A stretch of 64,000 nt of DNA from assembly GCA_026874595.1 (NCBI GenBank), contig CM049322.1, positions 61,064,532 to 61,128,531 on the forward strand, in the 5' to 3' direction. Positions 32,424 through 45,855 of the stretch are shown one piece after another. Each line of letters starts with the position of its first letter. The first letter of the stretch is position 1. The notes beneath the pieces were generated by a model. That model worked only from the letters and a program-made list of their open reading frames with translations. It did not search any database and was not told where the DNA came from. This stretch comes from Sipunculus nudus. Taxonomy: Eukaryota; Annelida; Sipuncula; Golfingiida; Sipunculidae. The position numbers and the translations under genes are program-made.

Positions 32424-34089
32424 TACTTTGCCTCTATATATATACTTATTTAATAAAACAGTGCTACTTACCGTGTATACAAAACAACAAACAACCAGAT
32501 AATAGGTCTTTATTACAACAGTTCAGTTATTCCACATATTAAATAAAATATTAATCGACACTTCATACACAGTTCTACCGTCCGAACAAAACATGAACCT
32601 GTGAACTCAGATGATGTATTTCCTTTTTTAATCGCACTATGAATAAATCTAAAGTTTCATGTATAAAGTTGTAAATATAGCATAAACTTAAACGCGCTAT
32701 TGAAACAATATAGTAAACTAAATCAGAACATAAATTCATAACCAAACCTTATATACAGTTACTTACACATCCACAATATGTTAGACAAACTCATTTTACA
32801 TTCATTCCTCACCAATTCATTATGGCGACTCATATTGCCAACGTCGGAAATGCTATGGAAAGCAACAACAAGCATGTCGGACCCTAGCGCCATGCACTTG
32901 TTTAGTATAATTTTGATAGGAGCTCATTTACATGCCACCGAAGCCAAGATGAAACGCCCCCTGTTCGCGAACCGGTTACCGTAGGAAGTACAACATCCAT
33001 ACCCACACAGCCATCAGGAGCATACACCGCTACTGCTATTAACAACCGAGACCTGGCAATGTCAATCTAGAGAAAAGAACTTGATTGTAACGACTTACAG
33101 TTACCTTCGAGATATAAATTTAGTTATCGTCATAAGCGTTAAATACATTCCAGTTCTGCTTCAAGTTAATTTTCCTACTAGGCGACATTCATAGTTCATT
33201 TCTACAGCTATTTGAACCCTTCAGTGCATTATAGACCGCAATTTACTCGGTTCTACTTGCCAAACATTATCAAAATACAACAGCCGATCTAAAAATGTAC
33301 ACTCGACATTTTCTTATTTATTATTTCAAATTATGAAATAAATTAAGCACATACAATATTACTCTCGTCATAAACTACTCTATCATGTCATCAGTATTTT
33401 ATAAATTGAATCTATTTGTACTGCATAAAACTCGCCTGACAAGAACATGAGACACTAAATGCAAACAGCAACTATAAGCCTAAAACCTAACGCGTGTGTG
33501 GAACATTTTCTTACAGATCCCGTTTTCTAAAATGTACTTTCTTTTAATACAATTTCAATACAACGAAATAAAGTACTTGTCGTATTTACAACGTGCTTGA
33601 AACAACGAAATATTCATAATTATTCGTAACAATTTGTCAAATATTCATCAAATGCACACCATCACTCCATACAGTATTACAATAAAAGAGCGAAATTATG
33701 ATTCAATCACAAATGTTAAATCGTACAAACTTTCACTGCTAGTTTTATAATCTTTTCAGATGAAATTAGGAACTATAGAATCATAATAATAAAGTAATGG
33801 ATAAACCAACTAGAATGAAAACTGGATCTAATGATTATACAATATATCCAAACTGTCATCCAACAATTTTACTTACCGGTCTAAATCCATACATGAAAGG
33901 AAAATGTAAATTAAATCTCTTGTCATAAAAAGGATTCTCATGTATCTATATACAGCAACATAATTCATAGTTGAACCGTTCAACAGTTTCACAATACTAC
34001 AGCATCCACTCCATAAATCTATTATCAAATAATTAGAAACCATGTCAGAAATATTCGACTTCTTGTATTTTTATCAAACTTTCGTTATA

Positions 34090-34262
34090 CAGTGGAACGC
34101 CATAATTACAACCACCTTTCCGACTGGACTGACCAAACTGGTTTCAGTTTGTGGGTGGTCGTATTTGTGACACTCAAATTACATACATCCTGACCCAGAA
34201 AAGTGGTCGCAATTGTGGGGGTGGTCGTAATTGTGGAGTGTTTGCAAGACGGGGTTCCTCTG
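34090..34262. mobile_element. 173-bp MITE, TA target site (copy 2)
   Basis: The ends are CAGTGGAACGCC and GGGGTTCCTCTG, flanked by TA (34088-34089, 34263-34264). It shares gtggtcgcaattgtg and related internal phrases with the copy at 32247, and the same surroundings (ttcgttata before, cttc-cttctata after), so it was probably copied with the host repeat rather than inserted twice. Confidence 0.8.
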
Positions 34263-34693
34263 TACTTCACTTCTATACTTAATTAATAAAACAGTGGTAC
34301 TTACCTTAAACAAAACACCAAACCACGAGATGCTGCGTCTTTATTACAACAGTTCAGTTATTCCACATATTAAATAGAATATTAATCAACACTTCATACA
34401 CAGTTCTACCGTACGAACAAAACATGAATACGTAAACTCAGATGCCATTCTTCAATCGCACTATCAATAGTTATACAGTTCATAAACAGCAAAACAATTC
34501 CCACTATTAATCTGTTCAAAAACTTTCAGAATACAACAACAGCCACTCTCTAAATTTATTTGATTTAAAAGCATGCCACAAATATTCGAATTCTTTATTT
34601 TTATCATAAATTTCAAGTAGTAGATTTCCTAACTACATATTTTCGGGATAACTGCTTCAATAGAAATATAATCAACGCTAAAGTTCGTTTATA

Positions 34694-35126
34694 CTGTGGT
34701 TGGCTTCATATTCGCGAGGCTGAAATTTCGCGATTTTTCCATTTTTAATGTTTTGCGAGGGTTTCATTTTTGCGATCTCACAAGAACCTATATTAAATCT
34801 TTGGCAAAGCCATATACCTGTGTGTATTATAAAATGAGAATAAGTCATGAGTTTGAGACATTTTCTTATATAATGATAGGCCCGCACACACAGCATAGGT
34901 GGTTTAGTTCAAATTTAAGACTTACATTTCCCTATACCTGTAAGGATGTAATTTATTAAAAAAATTCTCTCTGTTTTAACCTATTACCATACAAGTATTG
35001 ATTACACTAAATAAGAAGGACACTCTTAATTGGCCGATTATTCCCCGAGGGTTTCATTTTCGCGATTATTTCCGATTCGCGAATATCGCGAAATTAAAAC
35101 CCTCGCGAACAAAAAGGCAACCACAG
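34694..35126. mobile_element. 433-bp MITE with TTCGCGA-rich inverted ends
   Basis: CTGTGGTTGGC at the left and GGCAACCACAG at the right are inverted and flanked by TA. The similarity continues inward for about 40 bp or more through ttcgcgag and tttcgcga motifs. No transposase frame is present; a Tc1/mariner-type MITE is the best guess. Confidence 0.8.
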
Positions 35127-37499
35127 TATACACTCTAATATACTATATACAAAACACTCATTTCTCAGTTATCAAGTACGCTCAATCCTAGCATCCATGT
35201 ATCCATGTATTTGTCCATGTAGATACTTAAATATAATTTTATTCTGGTTACCTAACTGATTAAAATGAATTTCGTCTCACCGTCTGATAGAGAAAACAAG
35301 ACCATTATATTTTATTTGTAGAATGATTCCAATGATTCACTACTATATATAGTCACACGCAGCACAGTTCTACTACCTAAACTTTTCACAATACAACAGA
35401 TAGTTTATCGATCTCAAGGCAAATTACTGAAAAAAATGTGTAAAATATCACACATTTCCAATTAGTTTTATTAAACTTTTTAGAATTTAAACACATGTAC
35501 AATTAAACAAATACATTTATTAACTATTGTAGTCTCGTCATAAGCGCTCTAACAACAAATCATCAGTTTATCAAAGCCCATTTATGGTATATACAATCGA
35601 TCAAGCCCCCCCCCCCTAAGAACATAGCACAGTTAATCCGAAAATCAAGTGAAATCGTAATAGTCAGCCGTTGTAGAAGCACTTTCTTTAATATTCATAT
35701 CTCCTTATATGTCCTTAAACCTTTAAATAGGACTTAATTGTCCTTCATTAATTTAAATAACTGTCGCACTTACCGTCGATTAAAGACAACAAGAGATTCA
35801 TACTTCATGCGTACAGTTATCATTAATTATATTCAATATACAGCGACACTTCACATGAACTGTGACAATACAAAAACCATTCCATTATAATGCGATTTCT
35901 CACATGTCGGTCATGATAGACTTTTCATTTTTATTATACCAAACTATAAAATAGAATAAGGAACAACAGTACTTTAAACATGAATTCTCACAATCAATGC
36001 TGAACGAAACGATTCAACAATACCTCCAAATTTTCATCCAACAATTACTTAGTATGGTGAATCCGAACATTCAGCAAGAATTTAAAACCAAACAATTATG
36101 TCAAACAGGTGTCACGCATCCAGATTTTTCTAAGACGTTCATACTTTAATACAATTTAATTCTAGTTCTATAATTATTTAAAATAATTGTGGTACCTTCC
36201 GTTTCTTGAAGGCAACAATTCAAGATGATACTTTATTCCTAGTTCTTTTACTTATATGCAATATACACCAACGCTATACAGTTCTTCCGGTCAAACATTA
36301 TGGAAACACAACGACCAGTCTATCAAGCAACCCCCAAAATACTTAAAATATGACAATTGTTACACTTTTCGTAAATTTTTCTATAAAACTAGCAATTGCA
36401 ATGAACTACAGTGCTATCATAGTGTATTATTTCCGGAGGAATCCTTACATACATCTCTCAATGTTCTAATGGATACTTTCTTTTAAACCATTTATTTCTA
36501 CTGCTGTAATAACCCAAACCACTGTCCGACTAACTCTCCGTTCAATACAAGTGAATCGTACTTTATTCGTATAGTTATATCAGTCATTATATACAATACA
36601 CAGCCACAATATACACGGTGTCCTTCCACTCAATCGCATAATACAACAGAAACTCTGTCAATGTATTATAAACTTTCTAAAAATACATGACAGATTTGAC
36701 ACTGCATATTTTAATCAAATTTTCTAACAGAATTATCAAAAGTCAACTATTCTCGACTCGACGTAAACCTTAACTCAACCAATCATCAAAAACAACCATA
36801 ATTTTTAATGTATATTTTGTCTATTAAAACTGTAATCTGAAAACAACATGAGACCCTAAAGCTAGACAAAATAATAGGACGTTGAAACCAACGAGTTAAA
36901 AGATTCATTCACATATCCATTATTTTCTAATACCTTAATATACCTTTAATTCAATTTACTTCCACGTCCGTGTTAAATTGAAACAAGTGCATCATATTCA
37001 TCGTTTATTATATAAATAAAAATTTCAAAATATTGATACTTTATTCGTCAAGTCCACGCAATTCCCGTGATTCAATATAATATACAGCAACTCTCAATTC
37101 ATTGGCCCTATCCCTGACCCTATCACAACACAATAACAAGTCTGTTATAGCCCAAATATCTGCCACAATTTTACTTAATCGGTTCAAGGCAAAAGTAAAA
37201 AAATACACCACATCTTCCTCCTCACTTCAAATACACCTGCGACCCTACATACGAATTCTTGCATTCATATGTTTACATCATATAAACCTAATATACGTAT
37301 ATAATAATACAATTCTAAATAAAAAAGCAAATCATTAATATCGATCAATAAAATAAAATACCGCAGTAATACAGAACAACTGGCCCTGATATTCTTAAAT
37401 TCAGTTAACCCATTTTATTGAAATATTATTAAAAGTAAATACTGGACCGGTAGCAAAATTGGAGCAGAACACTCAACTTAAACAAGAATTTAAACATCC

Positions 37500-38020
37500 A
37501 ATAATTTAATCACCTTTTCTTTCAATATAGAATGCCTATCCGAGATAATATGGAGATACTGTATACATTCCTTAATCCTTGCAACAAGCAATCCCAAATA
37601 ATATCCTGATAATGATCTTCAAAGTTCTCATTAATTTTAACCATCATTGTGCATATTTCTTTAAATCAATTGATACTTTTAAACATACCCAATTAAATGA
37701 ATACACCGTTGTTTTATTTATACATTTTTTCATTAAAAACGTTTCTTATAACTTAAAACTATGCAAACAAATCATTAAAACAAACGCATGTATCCATGCT
37801 ATAGTACCAATTAATAAGGCAAATACAAATGAATAACCGTGTATCTTCTCAATATCTTCTCTTCAGTTTCCATCAGCATCTTCTGACGTCAGTTGCTAAC
37901 TTCGCTGCGGCATATGTAAACCTATCAAGCCACGGAACTAAACCATCCACTAAATTTACCAATCCATATAAAATTTTCTGTACAAAATAAAAAGAGGAAT
38001 ATTCATATATATCACTACTC
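37500..38020. other. AT-rich spacer
   Basis: I see no gene, RNA or defined repeat here. Confidence 0.4.
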
Positions 38021-38760
38021 CGCTTACATTTATACCGCCAAGTACTTAAATTATTTCCCTAAATTATCAGGCAAAACATCCTGCTCATCCAATCCATACT
38101 TTCAATATACCATTACCTCCTCATAAACTCATCTTTCACCTTTCAAATTTATTAACATTCTTTGCCTTGGCCTCGCATTTTTCTCGCATTCTCCCCCCCC
38201 CCTTAAATTTATACCCAAAATCATTTAGTCTGCTCATCCATTCCATGCATTGAATCGACCATTGCCTCTTCATACATTTTCTAATTTAATTGCATGCTTT
38301 GCCATGGTTGTCTCACCCATTGCGTCTACCCCCTCCCCCCCCCCCCGCCCCCAAATGTCAAGTCCCCTTACATTTATACTCAAACTGATTAAATTATTTC
38401 CTTTAAATATCAAATAAAACATTCTGCTCATCCGATCCATGCTTTCAATCCACAATTAAATCCTCATAACCCACCTCCGACTTTTCTAATTTAATTGCAT
38501 GTTTTGCCTTAGCTTCGCACGATCGCCCCCTCCACGCCCCCCCCCCCCCCCCCCCCCGAAATGTCACTGCTCCTAGAAACACTTATACCCAAAGTAATCA
38601 AATTATTTCCTTTTAATTATCAAACGAAACATTCACCTCCTCCGATCCATGCTTTCAATCTACAATTAAATCCTCCTAACCCACCTCTCACCTTTCAATT
38701 TTAACTGCATGTTTTGCCTTGGCTTCACAAAATTGCCCCTCCTCCCCCCTTACTTACCTA
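38020..38760. repeat. 140-210-bp repeats with poly-C tracts
   Basis: The phrase ttgcct-tgg/agcttcgca recurs at about 38162, 38300, 38503 and 38712, with ctgctcatccgatccatgctttcaat and cctcataacccacct shared between units. Poly-C runs lie at 38193-38202, 38329-38352 (broken by T and G) and 38537-38557 (21 C). The minus strand is correspondingly G-rich and could form quadruplexes. Confidence 0.85.
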
Positions 38761-39062
38761 TATTATCCAGATGCAACGCTTCCATAACGCCACATCTCTC
38801 AGCTTCTCACCTCTTGGGATTCATGTTTAAAAAAAATAAACCTACTTGCCCTCTTCCCGCGACACTGCACATTTTCTCTTCCCGAGAATATATTAATATC
38901 AACCAGCGCCCTAGCTTACTTCCCCATATTATCCAGAAACAACGCTTGCATAATACCGTATTCAGCTTCTCTTCTCTTGTAATTTGCGTTTCAAAATTAA
39001 ACCTACCTGCTCTCTTCCCGTGACACTTCACATTTCCTCTTCCCGCAAATATATTAATATGA
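38761..39062. repeat. 166-bp repeat, about two copies
   Basis: tattatccaga-caacgctt-cataa starts copies at 38761 and 38927. Both end in ctcttcccg...atatattaatat. The second copy is slightly shorter. Confidence 0.85.
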
Positions 39063-40112
39063 ATTCAACGTACCTCCTCGTTCAGCTTCAGGTATTCTTG
39101 TAATACTTACTTGTAACTGGCATCTTCTTCAGCAGCTAGGGGCAGGTCTAACGTCTACACTACTGAGGTGGGCCTGGCTAACCAAAATTGTCGGTGTCCT
39201 TACTTACAACATTTACAAGATTTTACACGTTATTATAAAATGCACATGAAAGACCAATCAAACATGAATCTATATTATTCACACAATTTTTTTATTCCAT
39301 TTAGAATACCCAACTGTCAATTAAACACAAAAAATAATTACAGAACGCTAAGAATTAGGATTTCATTGCCCCTGCGACGTTATGTAAACGTATAACATGA
39401 CGATAGTAATAGTTCATAAAACCCAGACTCACACTGCCAACTCGATCAGCACTATAATAATCAACGGACCACGAATAACAGCTTATCATATCACTAAATC
39501 TTCTATAGGATATAAAATTGTTATTAAAGAGCAATTCATACCATAATTATATAATCTGTAATTGCCCGGTCCGCCGATTATTATTGTATGATCCGAGACT
39601 CATTCCGGGCTTCCCCAATTGCTTCCCCGTGTCACGGAACCACCTGTGAGCGCGCCAAGCCTCTGTCACCTGTAGCGCGGGAAGGCCATGTCCACATAAA
39701 GCATTCACTACGTTCGGTTAAGTGAAATAATTACAAACGAATTGGCTAGTAATGCACATAAATAAGGCACAAAAAGAACAGCGGCAAGGTTGCATTTGCT
39801 TGCAAGTGCATGAGAATTAACACTGTTCGAAATTCACTTATATTTAAATTTGTAAGAGTTAAATATTTTTTTTTTTTTACCAGCACCTCAGATCCCGACC
39901 CTTCCCCCTTGGAGCGTACGGCCCTCATTTGCATTTTTTGTGTAAGATTAGCATCGGACGTCTGACAGAGCCGACACCAAGTATTTCAGATAGTCACCGT
40001 GCACGCGTGTCACACAAACATCTCAGCTGTTCAAGAGTGAACCACATAATCGTGTTTTCGTCACATCAATGGATATGTCAGACCTCAGTGAAGTTACGGG
40101 CTACATCGTCTG
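39063..40112. other. Unassigned region at the right edge of the island
   Basis: The sequence is less AT-rich at 39560-39710 and 39880-40100, with several CpG sites. A strong splice-donor sequence on the minus strand (gtaagtatt, about 39097-39105) follows agaagatgccagttacaa. On the plus strand, ATGGATATGTCAGACCTCAG opens a 22-codon frame at 40069 that runs into the satellite. These may be ends of host exons, but neither can be supported as a gene from this window alone. Confidence 0.3.
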
Positions 40113-42008
40113 TTGCTTGCCGGAAATCTTCGATTAAACATGGCACAATTTTTATCGTTGTATCTTAAACTAGGAACATTGGCTTATTCCTCCGCACATG
40201 TAGCTTTGTGCTGCCGTTACCATGGTTACCAAATTTGTAGGTTAAACTTGACGATCTGAAAATATGCAGTTTTTGGCTTCTATCTCGGTTAATATTTATG
40301 TTTCAAGGTTCTAGTTTTTTGCATAAGGCTGCTTCCCCTTGGTTCTAAGTCATTCAATTGCAAGTCTCGTCAAATTTCGCTCGGTTTATCGTCAAACGAG
40401 AAAAAACGTGATTTCACAGAAATGCTTATAACTCGGCGACTTTTACAGCTACACAGGTCTAGTTTTCGGCATTTCATAACATATGACCAGCTTGACACGC
40501 CAGAAAAGAAATCAGGCCAAATCTCGCACCATATCTCGTCAAGCGAGAAAAAAAACGAGATATCATGGAAATGCTTATAGCTAGGCGACTTTTACAGCTA
40601 CTCAGGTCTAGTTTTTGGCATTTGGTAACATTTGGCCAACTTGACATAGTAAAACTGTGATACTTGGCGAAATCTCGCACTATATCTAATCCAATGTGGA
40701 AAAACGAGATTTCACAGAAATGCATATAAGTCGGCGACTTTCACGGCTAGACAGGTCTAGTTTTAGGCATTCATTAACATTTGCACGGCTTTACATGACA
40801 ACCCTGCAAGACTGGCCAAATCTCGCACCATATCTCGTCAAACGATAAAAAAGGAGATTTCACAGAAATGCTAATAACTCGGCGACTTTTACACCTAGAC
40901 AGATGTAGTTTTCGCCATTTCATAACATTTAGAGAGTTTGATATCACAAATCTACAAGACTGGCCAAATCCTGCACCATATCTCGTCAAACGAGAAAACA
41001 CGAGAGTAAACGGAAATGCTTATAACTCGGCGACTTCTACAGCTAGACGGATCTAGTTTTCGCCATTTCGTAACGTTTGGCCGTCTTGACATAATAAAAC
41101 TGCTCGTCTTGCCAAATCTCGTACTATATCTCGTCAAGCGAGAAAAAAATATGATTTCACGTAAATGCTGATAACACGGCGACTTTTGCAGCTAGACAGG
41201 TCTAGTTTCCGGCATTTTGTAATATTTGACAAACCTGACATGACCAAACTGGAAATCTCGCCAAAGCTGGCACCATTTCCCGTCAAACGAGAAAACACGA
41301 GATTTCATGCAAATGCTTATAACTCAGCGGCTTTTATAGCTAGACAGGTCTAGTTTTCGGCATTTCATATCATTTGGCCAGCTCGACAAATCTCGCACCG
41401 TATCCCGTCAAACGAGAAAACACGAGATTTCACGGAACTGCAGCTAGACAGTCCTAGTTTTCGGCATTTAGTTCCACATGACCCACTTGACATGACAAAC
41501 CTGCAAGACCGGCCAAATCTCGCACCGTATCTCGTCAAACGAGAAAACACGAGATTTAACCAAAATGCTTTTAACTCGGCGATTTTTACAGGTACGAAGG
41601 TCTAGTTTTCGGCATTGTGTCACATATGAACTGCTTGATTAGATAAAGCCATAAGTCTGCCCAAATCTCGCACCATATCTTGTGCAACGTGAACAAACGA
41701 GATGTCACTGAAATGCTTATATCTCGGCGCCTTTTACAACAAAGTAGTTCTAGTTTTCGGCATTTTGTCACATATGACCAGCTTGACATGACAAACCTGA
41801 AAACGTCTCACTGCTTCTTGTCAAACGAGATTAACGGGGTTTCATGAAAAAATTTTGAACTTGGTCCCTTTTACACTAGAAAGATATGCAGCTGTTAAAG
41901 GTCAGCATGCATAAATAAACATATTATCCGTTTCTGCTGCCGCCACATTGTTGCTCATTCATATGACTGTTTCTACATGCACTCTCTGTCTATCTGTCTG
42001 TATCATTT
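40113..42008. repeat. Satellite resumes: partial hairpin, then about 10 monomers of 148 bp
   Basis: The edge is sharp: ttgcttgccggaaatcttcgatt is present at 40113-40135, but its second arm is missing and the sequence jumps to aaacatggcac, which lies in the middle of the 3.63-kb unit (compare 48158). A CCATGG motif follows (about 40215), then dyad monomers from about 40360 to 41850. Confidence 0.9.
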
Positions 42009-45000
42009 CCATTTCCGGCAAGCGCGTGACCTCTGGTCATCTTGTTTTTTTGTTTTTTTGTTTGTTTTTTGCTTGCCGGAAATCTTCGATTTCGGCAAGT
42101 TGGTTGGTCAGTTGCGTATGTCCGGTTGTCTGTTTGTTTTTTTGTTGCTTGCCGGAAGATTTCCGGCAAGCATGTTGGTCAGTTGCGTATGTCCATTTGT
42201 CTGTTTTTTTGTTTTTTTTGTTTGTTTTTTTGTTTGTTTGTCTGCGCTCTCCTGGCCACAATTTTGCAGCAATCGACATGACCCTTACAGGGTTGATTGA
42301 CAACCGAACACCCTGGAAGCCTATTGTTTTTGGTCAACATTGCTCCAAGGTCAAGGGTCAAGGTCACGGCAGGTGTGGTTAACGGTTTTTGCACTATAAC
42401 TTCGCCATAAATAGGCTTATCCATTTCTGCAATAGCTCATTTTTTTCGTCATCACCTGGCCTTTCTTTTGATATGTAGCTTACTTAAATTTGCCGTTACC
42501 ATGGTTACATTTTTTGCACAAAAATCATGGAAATTGGAAATAACACGACCATTTTTTTGTAACTTTGTCAGTTTTTAAGCTAGGCAGATCTAGTTTTCGG
42601 CATTTTGTTCCACATGACCAGCTTGACACGACAGAACTGAAAGTCACGCCAAATCTCGCGCCATATCTCGTCCAACGAGAAAAAAACGAGACTTCGCGGA
42701 AATGCTTATAACTCGGCGACTTTTACAGCTAGACAGGTCTGGTTTTCGGCATTTCGTTCCACCAAACAAGCTTGACACGACAGAGCTGCAAGACAGGCCA
42801 AATCTCGCAGCGTATCTCGTCAAACGAGAAAACACGAGATTTCACGGAAATGCTTATAACTAGGCCAGTTTTACAGCTAGACACGTGTGCTTTTCGGCAT
42901 TTAGTTCCACTAGACCAGCTTGACACGACAGATATGCAAGTCTGGCAAAATCTCGCACCGTATCTCGTCAAACGAGAAAACACGAAATTTCACGGAAATG
43001 CTTATAACTCGGCCAGTTTTACAGCTAGACAGGTCTGGTTTCCGGCATTTCCTTCCACATGACCAGCTTGACACGATAGATGTGCAAGTCAGGCCAAATC
43101 TCGCACCCTATCTCGTCAAACGAGAAAACACGAGATTTCACGGAAATGCTTATAACTCGGCGAGTTTTACAGCTAGACAGGTCTAGTTTTCGGCATTCAT
43201 TAACATTTGGACGGCTTGACATGACAAACCTGCAAGACTGGCCAAATCTCGCACCATATCTCGTCAAACGATGAAAAAGGAGATTTCACAGAAATGCTAA
43301 TAACTCGGCGACTTTTACAGCTAGACAGATGTACTTTTCGCCATTTCATAACATTTAGAGAGTTTGATATGACAAATCTTCAAGACTGGCCAAATCCTGC
43401 ACCATATCTCGTCACACGAGAAAACACGAGAGTACACGGAAATGCTTATAACTCGGGGACTTTTACAGCTAGACGGATCTAGTTTTCCCATTTCGTAACG
43501 TTTGGCCGTCTTGACATAATAAAACTGCTCGTCTTGCCAAATCTCGTACTATATCTCGTCAAGCGAGAAAAAAACATGATTTCACGTAAATGCTGATAAC
43601 ACGGCGACTTTTGCAGCTAGACAGGTCTAGTTTCCGGCATTTTGTAATATTTGACAAACCTGACATGACAAAACTGGAAATCTCGCCAAAGCTCGCACCA
43701 TTTCCCGTCAAACGAGAAAACACGAGATTTCATGCAAATGCTTATAACTCAGCGGCTTTTATAGCTAGACAGGTCTAGTTTTCGGCATTTCATATCATTT
43801 GGCCAGCTTGACATGACAAACCTGAAAACGTCTCACTGCTTCTTGTCAAACAAGATTAACGGGATTTCATGAAAAAAATTTGAACTTGGTCCCTTTTACA
43901 CTAGAAAGATATGCAGCTGTTAAAGGTCAGCATGCATAAATAAACATATTATCCGTTTCTGCTGCCCCGACAATGTTGCTCATTCATATGACTGTTTCTA
44001 CATGCACTCTCTGTCTATCTGTCTGTATCATTTCCATTTCCGGCAAGCGCGTGACCTCTGGTCATCTTGTTTGTTTTTTTGTGTATTTGTCTGCGCTCTC
44101 CTGGACACAATTTTGCAGCAATCGACATGACCCTTACAGGGTTGATTGACAACCGAACACCCTGGAACCCTATTGTTTTTGGTCAACATTGCTCCAAGGT
44201 CAAGGGTCAAGGTCACGACAGGTGTGGTTAATGGTTTTTGCACTATAACTTCGCCATAAATAGGCTTATCCAGTTCTGCAATAGCTCATTTTTTTCGTCA
44301 TCACCTGGCCTTTCTTTTGATATGTAGCTTACTTAAATTTGCCGTTACCATGGTTACATTTTTTGGGCAAAAATCATGGAAATTGGAAATAAAACGACCA
44401 TTTTTTTGTTACTTTGTCAGTTTTTAAGCTAGGCAGATCTAGTTTTCGGCATTTTGTTCCACATGACCAGCTTGACACGACAGAACTGAAAGTCACGCCA
44501 AATCTCGCGCCATATCTCGTCAAACGAGAAAAAACGAGACTTCGCGGAAATGCTTATAACTCGGCGACTTTTACAACTAGACAGGTCTGGTTTTCGGCAT
44601 TTCGTTCCACCAAACAAGCTTGACACGACAGAGCTACAAGACAGGCCAAATCTCGCACCGTATCTCGTCAAACGAGAAAACACGGGATGTCACGGAAAAG
44701 CTTATAACTGGGCCAGTTTTACAGCTAGACACGTCTGGTTTTCGGCATTTAGTTCCACTAGACCAGCTTGACACGGCAGATATGCAAGTCTGGCAAAATC
44801 TCGCACCGTATCTCGTCAAACGAGAAAACACGAAATTTCACGGAAATGCTTATAACTCGGCCAGTTTTACAGCTAGACACGTCTGGTTTCCGGCATTTCC
44901 TTCCACATGATCAGCTTGACACGATAGATGTGCAAGTCAGGCCAAATCTCGCACCCTATCTCGTCAAACGAGAAAACACGAGATTTCACGGAAATGCTTA

Positions 45001-45855
45001 TAACTCGGCGAGTTTTACAGCTAGACAGGTCTAGTTTTCGGCATTTTCTTTCACATGACCTGCTGGACATGACAGAACTGAAAGTCAGGCCGAATGTCGC
45101 ACCTTATCTCGTCAAACGAGAAAACATGAGATTTCACGGCATTGGTTATAACTCGGCCAGTTTTACAGCTAGACACGTCTGGTTTTCGGCATTTTGTTCC
45201 ACTAGACCAGCTTGACACAACAGACATGCATGTCAGGCAAAATCTCGCACCGTATCCCGTCAAACGAGAAAACACGACATTTCACGGAACTGCAGCTAGA
45301 CAGGTCTAGTTTTCAGCATTTAGTTCCACATGACCCGCTTGACATGACAGAACTCCAAATCAGGCACAATCTCGCAACGTATCTCGTCAAACGAGAAAAC
45401 ACGAGATTTCACCAAAATGCTTTTAACTCGGCGATTTTTACAGGTACGAAGGTCTAGTTTTCGGCATTGTGTCACATATGAACTGCTTGATTAGATAAAG
45501 CCATAAGTCTGCCCAAATCTCGCACCATATCTTGTGCAACGTGAACAAACGAAATGTCACTGAAATGCTTATAACGCCTTTTACATCAAAGTAGTTCTAG
45601 TTTTCGGCATTTTATCACATATGACCAGCTTGACATGACAAACCTGAAAACGTCTCACTGCTTCTTGTCAAACGAGATTAACGGGATTTCATGAAAAAAT
45701 TTTGAACTTGGTCCCTTTTACACTAGAAAGATATGCAGCTGTTAAATGTCAGCATGCATAAATAAACATATTATCCATTTCTGCCCCCACAATGTTGCTC
45801 ATTCATACGACTGTTTCTACATGCACTCTCTGTCTATCTGTCTGTATCATTTCCA
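42009..45855. repeat. Two higher-order units of 2,028 and 1,819 bp
   Basis: Unit starts (tttccggcaagcgcgtgacctctggtca) are at about 42009 and 44037. Each has a GT-rich leader, the phrase tctgcgctctcctgg-cacaattttgcagcaatcgacatgac, an AGGTCA cluster, CCATGG and 8-9 dyad monomers, ending in aaggtcagcatgcataaataaac. The first unit also carries two GCTTGCCGG hairpins (42070 and 42147) that the second lacks. Parts match 17293-18480 closely. Confidence 0.92.

Larger units (their letters stand above)
32000..37500. repeat. AT-rich field of degenerate direct repeats
   Basis: The clearest pair is 32507-32611 and 34334-34440 (tttattacaacagttcag...acacagttctaccgt), 1,827 bp apart and about 90% alike. 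Weaker copies of acagttctacc...aaaatacaacagcc recur near 33245, 34515, 35363, 36280 and 36620. tctcgtcata-actctaac-a-catcag recurs near 33365 and 35530, and aacatgagac-ctaaa near 33445 and 36847. The phrase acttaccgt, a splice-donor sequence on the minus strand, recurs in many units. No open frame of interest is present, and 35130-37500 holds only weak copies. Confidence 0.7.
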
